Under the pieces are notes generated by a model. That model was not told the origin of the DNA, did no database searches, and worked only from the letters and a program-made list of their open reading frames with translations. Positions 49,795 through 62,900 of a stretch of 64,000 nt of DNA are shown piece after piece. The DNA is from Rusavskia elegans (Eukaryota > Ascomycota > Lecanoromycetes > Teloschistales > Teloschistaceae), in contig SAUG01000144.1 of assembly GCA_011316305.1 (NCBI GenBank), positions 1 through 64,000 on the forward strand, in the 5' to 3' direction. The position numbers were made by a program, and so were the translations under genes. Numbering within the stretch: the stretch's first letter is position 1; the number at the start of each line of letters is the position of its first letter.

Positions 49795-52089
49795 ATTAAC
49801 TACGCTATAAACTTTGCCTGACGAATTTTAATTATAAAGATTTCTTTATACGTAAATATAATAATCGTTACGATATATAACGTTGTTAATATATATATAA
49901 AAATTCAATATAATTTCAGATAGAAATCTTTTAAAAAAATATTTAATTAATAAATATTAATTTTTTCTAATATTCTTTTAGTAAATTTTATTTCGAAATT
50001 TATTTTCGTAATATAATATTATATATTAATCAATATATGATATAATCTATATTATTTCATTATATTATTAAAAAAAAATTTACTAATTCTATAATTTATT
50101 TTTTTAATTCTAACGTTTTATTTAAAAAAATATTTAATATTTAAACCTATAGTTTTTTTTATATTAATTTCTTTTAATTTTTAAAAGTATTTATATAAAA
50201 TATATATTTAAATTTCGATTATTTTTTATCGCGTTTGTCATTTATAATCGATTTAGATTTAATAGATAGTAATATTAGTTAAAATATAGTAAAATACTAG
50301 AAAATATTATAAAAAACTTTATAAAATAATATAATTATTATTTTAAAAAATTTATATAATATAATAATTAAAAATATATAAAAATATATAAATTCGGTTA
50401 ATTTAACGGAAATCTATCTGATAATTATATAAATTAACTAAATTTTATTTCTAATTTTATTTTTTTAAATTAATTATTATCGTAAATTTCTAATATAAAA
50501 TTTACTATTTTAAATTATTCGTTAATTTATTTAATATAATATATAATTATAATTATAATATATAGTAATTAGATAAGTATAATTTTAAAATAATATAATA
50601 AACTATATATTAACGTTAAATAATATTCTAATATATAAAAATATTATAAAATCGATTTATAAAAATTTAAAAAAAATTAGAAATAATAAAATCGGATAAA
50701 AAGAATACTGTAAATATAATAGTAAAAATAATATTTTAAAATATTTTATTTTAATTTTTAAATAATTTAATTTAAAATATATTGAAAAAAATATAAATAA
50801 AAAGTTAATATTATCATTTTTTAAAATATCTATCGCTATTAAAAAAATTTCGATAATCTAATTTTAAAAACACTATTTACTAAACTATATTATATAATAT
50901 TTAAAAATTCTATTATAAAAATTAATTGAATCGAAATTATTAGAATATTGAATATAATATTAGTAATTATATAATATATTATAATTTTTCTAATAAATAA
51001 ATATATTATATCATTATTTTATTATCTATAAATAAATATATTTTTAATATTAAATAATAATTTTATTTTTATAATTTAGAAATTAATTAAATAGTAATTT
51101 TTATTAAATAAATTATAATCTAAATCAAAAAAATATAATTTATTAAAAAATTTATAAAAAATTTATAAAAAATTTAAAAATATAACTAAAAAAATAAATT
51201 AATTAATAACCGAATTTAATATTATTAAAAAATCCGAAAAAAAAATTAATATAAATTATCGCCGTTATATTATATAGTATTAAATAAAATATATTACTAT
51301 TTAATATAATCTAAATTATTTATTATAATTTAAAAAGATTATATATTAAAAAATATAATTATTTTTATAAACTATAATATTTAATTATCTAATTTATTTA
51401 TAAAATTAATTTAATTAGATTTTTTATTTTGATCGTCGAATCGGATCGGATTTTTTTAGAATTCGATCTATTAAAATCGTTAAATTCTAGTATAAAAATA
51501 AAATTCTAATATAAAAATAATATCTATTAATTTAAATAAAATCTAGTTAATTAATTATATTAGTTAAAAACGTTCGAATCGAACGAAATATATTATCTAA
51601 ATATATTATTTTAAAATTAAATATTTTATTTATTTAATTATTATATTATATTTTATTTAAAAGATTTAATAAATCGAATCGGATTTCTATCGATTTCTAT
51701 TTTATAATCCGATTAGATTGGCTATTTCGGATCGTATTTTCGTCGAACCGTCGGAAATTCGATCCGATTTTAACGGATCGAACCGATTCGACTCGCTAAA
51801 TAGTTAAATCCCGATCGAATCCGGATATTTAATAAAAATCTATTAATTTTTTTTTAATATTTAATTATTATATATATAATAAATTAACTATTATTTCAAT
51901 AGTAATATTTCTAGATAATAAATTTAATCTAAATAGAATCTTTCTAGCTAGCGTAATTAATTAATTAGAATTTTTTAAAATAAATAGATATAATATTTAT
52001 ACTAGAATTATATTTTTATATTAGAATTTCACTTTTTTAGAAAATTTCTATTTGGAATTATATTGAGTTTTTATATATATATATATTAT

Positions 52090-52990
52090 TAACGCTATAT
52101 ACGGTAACGATTATTATATTTATATATAAAGAAATTTTTATAGTTAAAATTCGTCAGACAAAATTTATAGCGTAGTTAATTACTTTTATTTAACTATTTC
52201 CTTTTTTATTCGCGATTACGAATATTCTACTATATAAATATAACTTCGTTATTCGTAGTCTTCGATCTATCAATCTTTTCTAAACGTTATAAATAATTAT
52301 AAATATTTAATATTTCCGCTATATCTATCTGCTATACTATAAAGTAATTATCTAATATTATCGCCTCGGCTATATTTATTATATAATCTATATCTAAATA
52401 TTCCGCTAAATTATTAAAATATTCTTTAATCTATTTAGTTTCGAAAAGATTACTAGATAGTACGCTAGTTACTATAGCTAGAAGTTTTACCCGATCGATT
52501 AAATTAAAAGAAAATAGAAAAATCGGATAGCGCGTTTTAAAAGTAATAAGAAAAAGATTTAGATTAAAGTCGAAATAGATTATTCTAGCTATAACGAAAT
52601 AATCGACGATTGCGCGGGTAGATATAGTTATTACGGATATATTTACTACCGTCTAATTTAGTTTATAACTATAATTATAACGAGAATATATACGTATATA
52701 AAAACTGTTAGTAGATCGTAATATTTACGAAGATATAGTATTATAGAATTTATATTACTAGTAAAAAAAGAAAGAAAAAAACGATAACTACGAAATATAT
52801 TTATCTATAAAAGTTTCTACGTTAAATTATCGGTTAAAAAATATATTATATTACTAAATTATATTGAATTAAAATTTTAAAAAACCGTTATTTACGTTAA
52901 TTAAATTAAAATATAAATTCTACTATCGTATATTTAATACTGATCTATTAACGTTTGATTTGTTTATCGAATCAATGATTTACCGGATAT
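52090..52990 (+). repeat. Long dispersed repeat (family D), copy 3
   Basis: Same orientation and order as the 35.4-kb copy over its first 0.8 kb. Its right part (GATTTGTTTATCGAATCAATG and ATTTACCGGATATTAAAATC) matches the inverse of 45240-45440. Confidence 0.55.
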
Positions 52991-53141
52991 TAAAATCAAA
53001 ATAAATTAATTAAATATTAGAATATAGTATTTTAGCGGGTCCGAATCGAATCGAATCGAATTATAGAATTTTCTAATCTAATTTAAATCGGATCGGATTA
53101 ATTAATCCAGGTTCGAAATTCGATTCGACAACCAGCCTACT

Positions 53142-53671
53142 AGATTGGCTATTTCGGATCGGATTTCTATCGAATTCTATAATCCGATCCGATTTTTTGA
53201 CGAATCGAACTGGTTCGACTCGCTAAACGGTCGGATCCGGATTAAATCCGAATTAAATCCGAATATTCGTTGAATCTTCTATATATAGAATAAATCTATA
53301 TATTTTCAATTTTTAAATATTTATAATAGATAATATATTAAACTAATATATTTTTATCTATTAGAAAGCTTTTGACTAGCGTAATTATTTAATTAGAATT
53401 TTTTTAAATAAATAGATTTAATTTTTACACTAGAATTATATTAGATTTATACTAAAATTATATTTTTATACTAGAGCTTGGCGTTTTAGCGGGTCGGGTC
53501 GAACTGAAGAATTTTCTAACCCGACTCGGATTAGATCGGGTTGGCCAACCCGGGTTCGAAATCCGACCCGACGGCCAGTCTAAACGGGTCGGATCAAACC
53601 GATTTACTAAAATTTAAATCGGGTTCCCGAAATACTAATAGAAACTCGTACCGAAATAGCCAGTCTACTTA
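53142..53671. mobile_element. hAT-like elements, composite, next to the transcription factor
   Basis: A family end TAGATTGGCTATTTCGGATCGG begins at 53142, an opposite end ACGGCCAGTCTA occurs near 53574 and a further end GAAATAGCCAGTCTA at 53671. The region retains more GC than other copies. The 8-bp flanks could not be paired, so it is probably a nest of two members. It lies about 100 bp upstream of the transcription-factor start. Confidence 0.55.
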
Positions 53672-53773
53672 TAGTTACCTTAAGTATTGTACTATTGTTT
53701 ACTAATAAATCGACTATAGGCTCCCTCCCTCGGCCCGGAACTTTAGGTTTTTGAATACGACTGTATATAATTT

Positions 53774-56700
53774 ATGCAACATCCCATTTCTGTATTTCGA
53801 GCCGTCCCAATGAGCAGGGATTCGATGGATTCTATCAAAGTCAAAACCCCTCGAGATTTCTCGTCCACATCCCCTAAACGGAAGAAACATTCAACGATTG
53901 CGTGTGGATCATGTCGAAAGTTGAGAATTCGTTGCCAGGGCGGTAAAGCAACTAGAAGCAACCGTTCAGCAGGAAGAGCTTATGTTTTACAGGAGCACCT
54001 CCCGATAATACCAATCGGACGAAACCATGTAGCCATTGTGAGAATCTGAAGAAAGATTGTTTGTGGCCCGAAGAAGACGGAAGAAAACGTCCGAAGACCA
54101 GCAACACGCCCGCTAGCGACGAAACCGCATCCCTCGACGATGGCCATACATCGCAATCAGAGTTGCACGATGTCAATAAGCTCAGTATAGGATCTGATCA
54201 AGGTCCGTGATAAACCTCTTATCCTTGTAATCGGCTTCTGACTCCATACCAGAGAGGCGTGATCGGCAGAATGGACCATACGGAGAGCCTCAAAAGCACG
54301 CCTTGAATGGTGGGCAAGCCCAAGATAGCCCCACAACATTACACTATTATCGAGAGCTGGGTCCAACAGCCATAGCTCCTGGCCATAAACAAATCTCCGT
54401 AAAGATCCAACAACAACAACAACAACAACAACAAAAACAGCCGCACCATGGCGCCGCTACAAAGTATCCTTCTCAGCAAGCTACCAAGCCTTCAGCTCAC
54501 GACCACACATCACCCTCCGTCATAGAAGATCCCGAGGCAGCCAGGATCCTGCCTCTTTTTGACAATGAGACAAGCCTGCCTATTGAAGATGTGCTCCCGG
54601 ACTTGTTGGATGCCTTTTTCACCTATTATGCCGATAATTTCTGTTTCCTGAACCGCTCCTATCTAGAACATCTCCTTACCCGTGGTGAATCTTCAACCTT
54701 CCTCATCTGTTCCATGGCAGCTCTTTCATCTCGCTTTTGCAATCCGTCCAAGTTTGCCAAATATTTCCGACCCAAGGAAGATGGGAGTCTTCGAGAAGGC
54801 TGGGAGCTTTCCAACCCCTTCCTCGAGCGAGCAAAAAATCTTCTCATCCCACTACTTGGTATCCCATCGTGCGACGTTATTGGTGGGATGATATTGCTAT
54901 CATTAGCTGAATTTGGAAACAACAGCGAGGCTGGTAATGTCTTAACCTCCACTAATGTATGTGCGATTTATTCTAACCGCAATGCAGGAATGTGGATGTT
55001 CACAGGAATGGCATTACGAATGGCTCAGGAAATTGGACTACATCGCCAAAGGACTTCTCGCGGAACGAGCGTCGGCCAATCTCCAACCAATGTTCAGGCG
55101 ACTGACGAAGGATCCCCTCTAGGCTTGCCGCGGGAAGCGAATGCCAACTTGGTAGGACTTGACGAGTTTGAAAAATCAGCGCAGGTTATACTCTTCTGGT
55201 GTATCTATAGCATGGATGTTAATCTATGCAATGGAACCGGTCGAGTACCGTGTATCAAGAAACATGAAATTAGCGTCAGGCTACCCACGGATTGTGATAT
55301 GGCGATTCTGCGAGCCGGGCCAGGGGGAATGATGAAGTCGTTGAAACCTGAAGGTGAGCAGTTGCAGCAGCTACTTTGCCCCAAACCTCGCTGGGTTTGT
55401 AGTTGCTAGGTACAGCTATTCAGTTGAACCCGCTTACCCTCTATCCCTTTTCCTGTTGGGGTTGCGCATCATGATGACTTTGCTCTATCGAGTCTCTAAT
55501 TGTACGAATCCGTACTCTACAGGTGCCGGCAAAAATGCGCGACCTCTCCAGAAAAAGGGGTATCACTCCACCCGGACATCTCGTTTGCTAATTAAGGGTG
55601 ATATGCTAACTCCAAAACCACTCTTAGTCTACCCATCGTATGCCAAGATGATGGTCTCGTACGCCCAATCAATTGATTTCTTAAATACGGAATCAAGCGA
55701 AGTACAAGGTCGACCTCCAATAAGCGAATTGCAGCGGAAATCACGGATTGCGGAACTCAAACAGGAGCTCATGACGGGATACCAATCAATACCTCGAGAA
55801 ATCAAGTTTGGGGCTATCTATTACCAAGCAGCTGTCAGGAGCGGTCTTGCAGCGCCGTACTTACTCTTGCATCACCAGTACCACTTACAGATCGCCTTTC
55901 TTGCACAGGAGGATATGGCTGGTGAAGACTCATCGAGGGGGCCTGTTGAAGGTACAGTAAGCGAAGATGGACGACTGAACCTTCCCAAAGATCAGCAAGA
56001 AAGAGATTCGAACATGCGGAAAAGTAATGAAGAGCTGTACCGCAGCTCCATCCGAGCGATCACTGACATGCTGACATTTGCCAAACACATCGATGATCGG
56101 GCACTGCTGACAACCTTCTACCTCAACCAGTCGTATTTCCATGCAGCATGTGCATACATCCGGGATATGCTCCAACACAAGGGCGAGCTCCACATGCCGA
56201 AGGAAGCAAAGGCCAAGACGTTTCCCATGCCGAGTCAGACGGCGCCTTCACTGGTGGACCCATTCCAGGACTACTCGCAGTATCCGAAGAATATGATACC
56301 AGCGACGGGCTCGGCGGCAGCGACGGCATCGACGAGTTCGTATCTCACGCTCATCGCCAAGGCCAACTACCAGTTCCTTCGAGAAGCGATACGGGTGGTA
56401 GCTCTTTACTACTCAGGAGCTGGTTGGGTGGATGCCGTGCTCGATCAAAGAGAAATCGGGCTTCGGGACGTTGACTTGAATGTTGCGAGTGATAACATCA
56501 GTGCATATATTCGGCTGCATGATCTGAAGAGTCGAAGCGGTCCTGGGAAAGAAGCTCCGAAGGTCAGTAGCGACAAGTTCAAATGTTCAAGGTACTAATT
56601 AACATTGCATGTGGCAGTTTCCACCGTTGCCTCCTGGCTCGACTTCTTTACCGACGATGAGTTCCGACGAGTATAGTGCAGCTTGGGCAGATATGGCTTC

Positions 56701-56821
56701 GGGGTGTTTGGGTGCTGCTCAGATGAACCTTGACTTTGATCCTCAGGCATTTTTCAATGACTACATGTTCACCGGTGAGCTGTTTTCTTCCATGGTCCGC
56801 AGACCACCGCAGCGGAGCTGA
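53774..56821 (+). CDS. Zn2Cys6 transcription factor
   Basis: A fungal binuclear zinc-cluster regulator. Exons 53774-53942, 53993-54202, 54253-54933, 54988-55353, 55403-56562 and 56618-56821 give 929 aa in phase. Cysteines C44, C47, C54, C69, C72 and C79 form the cluster (ACGSCRKLRIRC, then CSHCENLKKDC after splicing), preceded by basic residues. The spacing between the third and fourth cysteine is 14 residues, longer than usual. A polyglutamine run (about 179-187) lies in the linker. The central fungal TF homology region includes GMWMFTGMALRMAQEIGLHR. The fifth exon's start (55403) is the weakest call; phase and splice signals allow it but the protein there is not obviously conserved. The C-terminus may extend if a further intron follows 56770. 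It may regulate the diterpene genes; that is inferred from location only. Confidence 0.82.
54407..54434 (+). repeat. (CAA)n microsatellite coding polyglutamine
   Basis: Nine to ten CAA triplets in frame within the transcription factor. Such runs vary in length between isolates and often lie in activation or linker regions. Confidence 0.85.
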
Positions 56822-57500
56822 CAGCCTCTCAGAGATGGCCAACCAGCAAGTTTATGGACTGCAACCAGCAATCTAAGACTCTCCCAACCCGCAAACCATC
56901 GATCAAGTACATGGTACTGATGCAAAGGGGCAGACAGATTGCCCAAGTCTGGTGTCAGCATTGGGCGACTTGACGAGTGCGGTCTTCGCATTCTTAACAG
57001 CTCAGCAAGGAAACAGACGTGACGTTATTGATCGATCAGGATGGCCGAGGAATCCGAACCGACAAGACCACCTTACCTCCACTATCCACCTCAGCACGGA
57101 ATTCTGGAAGGGGTTTAGACGGATCGACCCCACAAACTGCCTTAGTGAGCCGTCGCTACGGGTCAAGTGTGTGTCTCTTCCCGTGCCTGGTGCCCTGGTC
57201 TATCCCGCCCGGGAGGAGCCAATGGAAGAATATAATAACAAGCTCGACCTCCTCGACTCCATCAGTCCATCTTCATCCGGATATCATATGCTCCCGGAAT
57301 ATCGTTGTGTATACAGTTTATCGCTGGCTCGATAGCTACGACTGTGTTCACTGTATCAATACTTGTCCGTGGTCTCATCCCTTGTCCCACCAGATTGAGT
57401 ACGCATATTCGAAGCAGGCTGAGTTGATTGTCCTTTCTTGTGTCATTGAGAGTCTGTGAAGTCGATTTCAATTTCGAAGCACTCTAAACACAATATCATC
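56822..57500. other. Intergenic between transcription factor and transporter
   Basis: Both neighbours are on the plus strand, so this should hold the transporter promoter. Open frames on both strands lack motifs. An additional terminal exon of the transcription factor around 56860-56990 cannot be excluded. Confidence 0.4.
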
Positions 57501-59479
57501 ATGTCTTCCGATCGCAAGGAATCTGTCGTTGAAGATGCAACTTTGAAGCTGCGCCAGGAGCTCACCGGAGCTTCTGGACCCCGGGCTCTGGTCAAGAATA
57601 TCAAAGTATTCGGGCTGGCTTGTTTCGCTTGCTTGGGAGGGTAAGTCTGACGCGGTGGAAGCAGACATGTGTCGATGATTGAATTCGGTTTACAGTTTCG
57701 TCTACGGCTACAATCAGGGCGTTTTCTCCGGCATCTTGACCATGACTTCTTTCAGTGAACGTATGTATGGAGATCATATCCTTTTGCTCATCGTCCGTTC
57801 GTCCGCTGACTCGGGATAGACATGGGAGACTGGGTCAGTAATTCGACGCGAAAAGGGTGGCTTACGGCCATCTTCGAGCTGGGTGCTTGGTTGGGCTGCC
57901 TTTACAGCGGTTTCCTCGCCGAGATCCTTTCGCGCAAATACGCCATCCTAGTCAACGTTGGCATCTTCGTGGTTGGTGTAATCATCCAGAGCAGCGCGGC
58001 GGTTGCTGGCGTATCTTGCATCATAGCTGGTCGGTTCATCACGGGTAAGTCGTCAAATCGACCTCACGTCAACCGACAGCTCGGTGTAGCGGAACTCACA
58101 TTCGGAAGGGCTGGCCATTGGTGCAATGTCCGTTAACGTCCCCAACTACAACGCTGAAGTCGCCCCTCCGGAAGTCCGGGGGAGCCTCGTCGCCCTCCAA
58201 CAACTCGCCATTACGGCCGGAATCATGATCAGCTTCTGGATAGATTACGCTACTCATTTTATAGGTGGTCCCAGCCAAGGCCAATCGGACGCGGCATGGT
58301 TGGTCCCCATTTGCCTGCAATTGATCCCAGGCATTGCATTGGGCATGGGCGTCATGTTCATGCCCTTCAGCCCTCGCTGGCTTGTCCATCACGACCGTGA
58401 AGCGGAAGCCCGAAAAGTGTTGTCAAACCTTCGCAATCTGGATCAAGATGATCCGTTGATTGAACTCGAGTTCCTCGAAATCAAAGCCCAGTCCGTCTTC
58501 GAAAAACGCAACACTGCCGAGAAATGGCCGCATCTGGTAGCCCTCACGCCGATGAATACGTTCAAGTTGCAATTCGTCGCCATTGGGTCGCTGTTCACAA
58601 CCAAAGCCATGTTCCGCCGCGTCATCACCGCGACCGTCACGATGTTCTTCCAGCAATTCACAGGAATCAATGCCGTCCTCTACTATGCTCCGTCCATCTT
58701 CGAAGCTTTGGGTACAAGTAGCAACACTACCTCTCTTCTCGCAACAGGTGTCGTAGGGGTCGCAATGTTCCTCGCTACCATACCAGCCGTCCTATACATC
58801 GACAAACTAGGCCGCCAACCAGTCATGTTAGCCGGATCTCTGGGCATGGGCATCTGCCATTTCGCAATCGCCATCATCTTCGCCAAGAACCAGTACCAAT
58901 GGGCTACGCACAAAACAGCAGGATGGGCAGCCGTCGCCATGGTCTGGTTCTTCGTTGTCAATTTCGGCTACAGTTGGGGTCCATGGTAAGTTGCCTTCCC
59001 TTAGACATATAACCCATCCTCATGGCAAAACAAAACATGCACATAATAACCTTTGCAGCGCCTGGGTCCTCATCTCCGAAGTCTGGCCCCTCTCCAACCG
59101 CGCCTACGGTATCGCCCTCGGGGCTTCCTCAAACTGGATGTCCAATTTCATCGTCGGCCAAATCACGCCGGACATGCTCAAAAACATCAGCTACGGCACC
59201 TTCATCTTCTACGGGCTCATGACCGCCGGGGGAGCGCTCTTCCTCTGGTTATATGTGCCGGAGACGAAGCGCTTGACGCTGGAGGAGATGGACGTGGTGT
59301 TTGGGAGTGTAGGCGTGGCGAGGGCGGATTCGGCGCGCATGCGTGAGATCAATCGTGAGATCGGTCTTGATGACGCGCTACGGAATATGGGCATCAGGAC
59401 CGATAATGAGCCATCTGATAGCTCGGCGGACGAGAATTCGCGCAACGAGAACAGAGAGGAGATCGAGGTCAAGACTTAG
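57501..59479 (+). CDS. MFS sugar-type transporter
   Basis: A plasma-membrane sugar porter of the major facilitator superfamily. Exons 57501-57640, 57696-57760, 57820-58044, 58109-58985 and 59059-59479 give 575 aa in phase, with introns of 55, 59, 64, 73 and fits to GT-AG throughout. Family marks are GFVYGYNQGVFSG in the first membrane helix, RFITGLAIGAMSVNVPNY, PPEVRGSLVALQQ, FSPRWLV, the central QQFTGINAVLYYAP, DKLGRQP, and PETKRLTLEEMD after the last helix. About twelve hydrophobic helices can be counted. The start at 57501 is preferred over an in-frame ATG at 57456 because it gives the usual short leader. A sugar import role is most likely. Export of a diterpene is possible but not indicated by the motifs, and it may simply neighbour the cluster. 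Confidence 0.93.
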
Positions 59480-59926
59480 TCTGATCACTGATTCTAATTC
59501 GGTGAACTCTTGGTGTCGATGCACGCGTGACGGAATTTGGGGGTTGGTGCATCATTTGGATATGGGTTGACCAACATGTTAGGGAGGTCAACTTAGTTGT
59601 TGTGTATATGTACATTATCGTTATCACGGTGTACAAGCAATTAGCATCGTGAATTTGGATACGACATGTATACACGCCTTGGAGAATCAGCCGTGATATG
59701 AGCCGACTCAAGTATGAAGCCTCCTCCAACGCCGCCGCTTGACCCACTGACCGTACGAATACATCAGACGCTGATCTACAACAACTGCCCGTGTCCAAAG
59801 CAAAGGGTATCTTCCGTTTATCCTTTTCCGTGCATGCGGATGCCCAATCTCTGGTTTCTCTACTTCCAACGGAATTCGTAAATGTCGTAACGTCAGCCCC
59901 TTCCTCGCTCAACCAGTCAACAACGC
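59480..59926. other. Intergenic between two convergent genes
   Basis: The transporter and the Vac7-like gene converge here, so the stretch should hold both 3' UTRs and terminators. No gene seen. Confidence 0.45.
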
Positions 59927-62900
59927 TCAATTGCCAAGGAAAAACCACTTTCGCCCAGGCCTTCGCAAAAGAGTATTACTCCCTGGTTGATACAGATCCC
60001 CCGGCCTCACTACAATCATGCTCCCCGTCTCTGAGTCGATCCCCAACCCGGGCTTGACGACCACACTCGCGCCCACGCTTGCCTTTCTCTTGGTTGAACT
60101 GAGCGGCAGAGCATACTTGACAACCCCCCTCACGATGAGCTCGAAATCGTGCTGAATCACCTTCTCCCACCGCGCGGAGCCACCTTCTTCGGTCTTGTTG
60201 CCCGGGTGCGCAAGACGGACTTCGCCAATGGAGGAAAAGGAGTTGTGATGTAGGGGCGAAGGCTCGAAGATAAGGGGTGAGTCGAATTCGAAAATACGCC
60301 CAAGAAGCATGGTTTGGGAGTCCGTTTCTGGATCGTCGGGTATGGGGTCGGTACCTTGGTCGATGCCGTCGGCCGTATGGATCGATCGGCCTGTGCCGCG
60401 TACAGTGAGTGAGTCCGAATAAGGGAGAGGTACGTCTGCTGTTGCTGTTGCAACAGCCCGAGATTGTAACAAGCGGCTGTATCCTCGATCCCTCCACATC
60501 TCGTTAGTTCCTACATGCTTGCTCTTGGCGAATATGTTAATGTCAAGGTCGCCAACTTGAACGGCCACCAGGTTTGGATTGATAGCATGAACGTGAAGAT
60601 CTAGCATGAGCTCTTGCTCGGACGCCAACACATTGCGGATATCCCTAATCCGTACCTCCATCAGTGGCTTCGAGCAGAAGACCATGATGATGACAACAGC
60701 AGCAATGAGGGCTGTCATCAACGTCGCAAGGGAAGAGTAGACCGTCACGGCGCGGCAAGCCCGACGTCGCTTCTCGTCCTCGGCATGATATCCGTTCCTG
60801 GAGCTGCCGGTCCCGACTCGTCGACTGATCCGACTTCGTCCAGAGCGGGCTGATCCGATCAGCGGCGTACCCTCGTCATCAGCTCCTTCACCTTCCAGGT
60901 CGTAGGAGAGGGGCTCTCTGGCCTTCCGAGGGCTGCCGGAGACTTTCACTAAATGAGGATCCCGTGGACTTGAGGGACGAGGAGAGTGCCGAGCAGCGTT
61001 GCCAGATTGCGCTCCAAGTGGTTTTGTGGCGTTAGCAAAAGGCGACTCGTTGTCAAACAACGATGTATGGCCGCCATTGCGACCAAAGTGGCCAATATGG
61101 CGATGGTGTGACGGGGTACCGCGATTACTTGGTGGACCACGCACAGTGCCAGTCTCTCCAGCCTCTGGGTGAGTTGTGGAATGGTATGAGTTGTTCGCAA
61201 ATTTCATACTCTTCTTCCCGGCAACACTGTGATGGCCGTCTTGCCGGACTCTCGGCCCGTAGTGATCTATCTGACTGGCCATTGAAGCGGCACTTGGTGT
61301 TCGAGAGTGGTATCGATGAGGTCTTGCTGACAGCGGTTCGGGAGGGTTGGATTCATAAACAAAAGTTTCTTCAGAATCGGATGAATTGGCTTCATCGACG
61401 GCACTTGCGACCTTGGCTTCGAAGATATCCGACTTGGAAGATGCTACACGTCCTCGTCCACTTGTCAGCGTTGAAATAGAGTAGCGACGAATATTTGCTG
61501 GGTATGGGGTTCGCGAATCCGAGCTTGCCTTAGGCCAGCATGTGCCTATGAATTCAGGGGATTGTAGGCTGGACTCGGTATCTGACATGTCCAGCACTAG
61601 GCCGGGGGCAGACTCGGGGATACTGAACGAACGTATTGAACCTTGTTCAGGGGAGGGAGGTCTAGAAAGGAGATGGTGATGATGAAAAGGCCGAGAAGAC
61701 GGTAACCCACCAGTGCCAGCGTTGAGCGATGGCGCCTTGCGTACCACACGCTTTTTATCCTTCTTCGGTCGGATTGTCTCCGTGCTAGGCTTGAGACGCA
61801 GACTGCCACCAGTATCTGTCCTTCCAGGCAAGCCACGCTCGCCAGCTCCGCCACCTAATGCCACTTGAGGTATCGAGCTGACGGTTTCGGTCTCCACGGT
61901 CATGCTTTTAACCTCAGCCCCAGTTTTACCCTTAGCTGGGTGGAGCTGGGTGGACGACTTTTTCGGGTGGACGACTTGTGGTCTTACCGCTGATGCTTTT
62001 GCAAGGTCTTGCTGTTTTGCATCTTTCTCGTCTTCCTTTGGTGCGTTCTTACCGTCGCCACTTTCGTTACCGCTCTCCTGCCTCGAAGTCTGATCGTTTG
62101 CAAAACCATCTTCCAATGAGCTTTCTCCGATTCTCTCGGGTCTCTTGTCAGAAGTCGCTTTTGCAGTGACCTCTTGTTTTGCGGCAGGGCCTAGTGCAGG
62201 GGTTGAAGGCACGCTACTTTCTTGGACAGTCTCGAGTGCCGGTTGGCTGCCGCTGACACCTCTGCTAGGGATTCTGATGCCTGTAGGGGCCAAAGTATCG
62301 ACGCTTGAGACATCGGTGTCGGCTCCTGAAGCCTGGGCTTGGATGGGGCGATCAACGACGATACTCGGGGTCAAAGAGGGTGCTGAAGCTTGATCTGGCC
62401 TCCTCGACGGTGGCAAGGTCCCTTTGTTGGACGTGGATGGTGGAGGAGAGCGGACGCGAGGGAGGTTGGAGGCTGATTGATTGCTGTTTGCAAGCGCTGC
62501 CTTGATAACTTTCTGTGGTCTGACAGGATCGGTCGCCGGGTCAGAAAGTGTAGTCGAAGGCTGTAATTGGTGAGCACCTGCAACGGAAAGAGCGCGCTGG
62601 ATAGCAGCCGCTGACGGGACCGCCGGTACTATAGGACCGGGAAGGGCAGGGCCACGATTAGGACTTAGGTCTGTGCTGTTTTTGCGAGAAGGTGGATTGC
62701 CGGAATTGGCCGATACGCCGGATCTGAGGGGTGGACGTACGGGCGAGGTCTCGCGGGAAGGCTTGGGCGAATTGGCAGACGAGGTGTTTGGGACGGCCGA
62801 TGTGGTCGAGGCTCTCCTCAAGAGGGGAGGGGTTGATGGCAGATGCTGCGGAGTTGATGCCACAGAGGCAGAGGCAGAGGTAGAGGCATCGCTCGCTTTC

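Larger units (their letters stand above)
31334..53700. repeat. 22-kb AT-rich, RIP-degraded nested repeat block
   Basis: Like the first block it is TA-rich and CA/TG-poor, with CG retained. It holds nested hAT-like, SINE-like, palindromic and LTR elements, resolved in separate entries. No intact open frame longer than about 70 codons of plausible protein was seen. GC-normal composition returns at about 53.7 kb just before the transcription factor. Confidence 0.85.

Noticed and set aside
57456..57500. Earlier in-frame ATG for the transporter
   Set aside because: It would add a 15-residue leader not typical of the family; the ATG at 57501 gives the usual short hydrophilic N-terminus. Transcript data could still overturn this.
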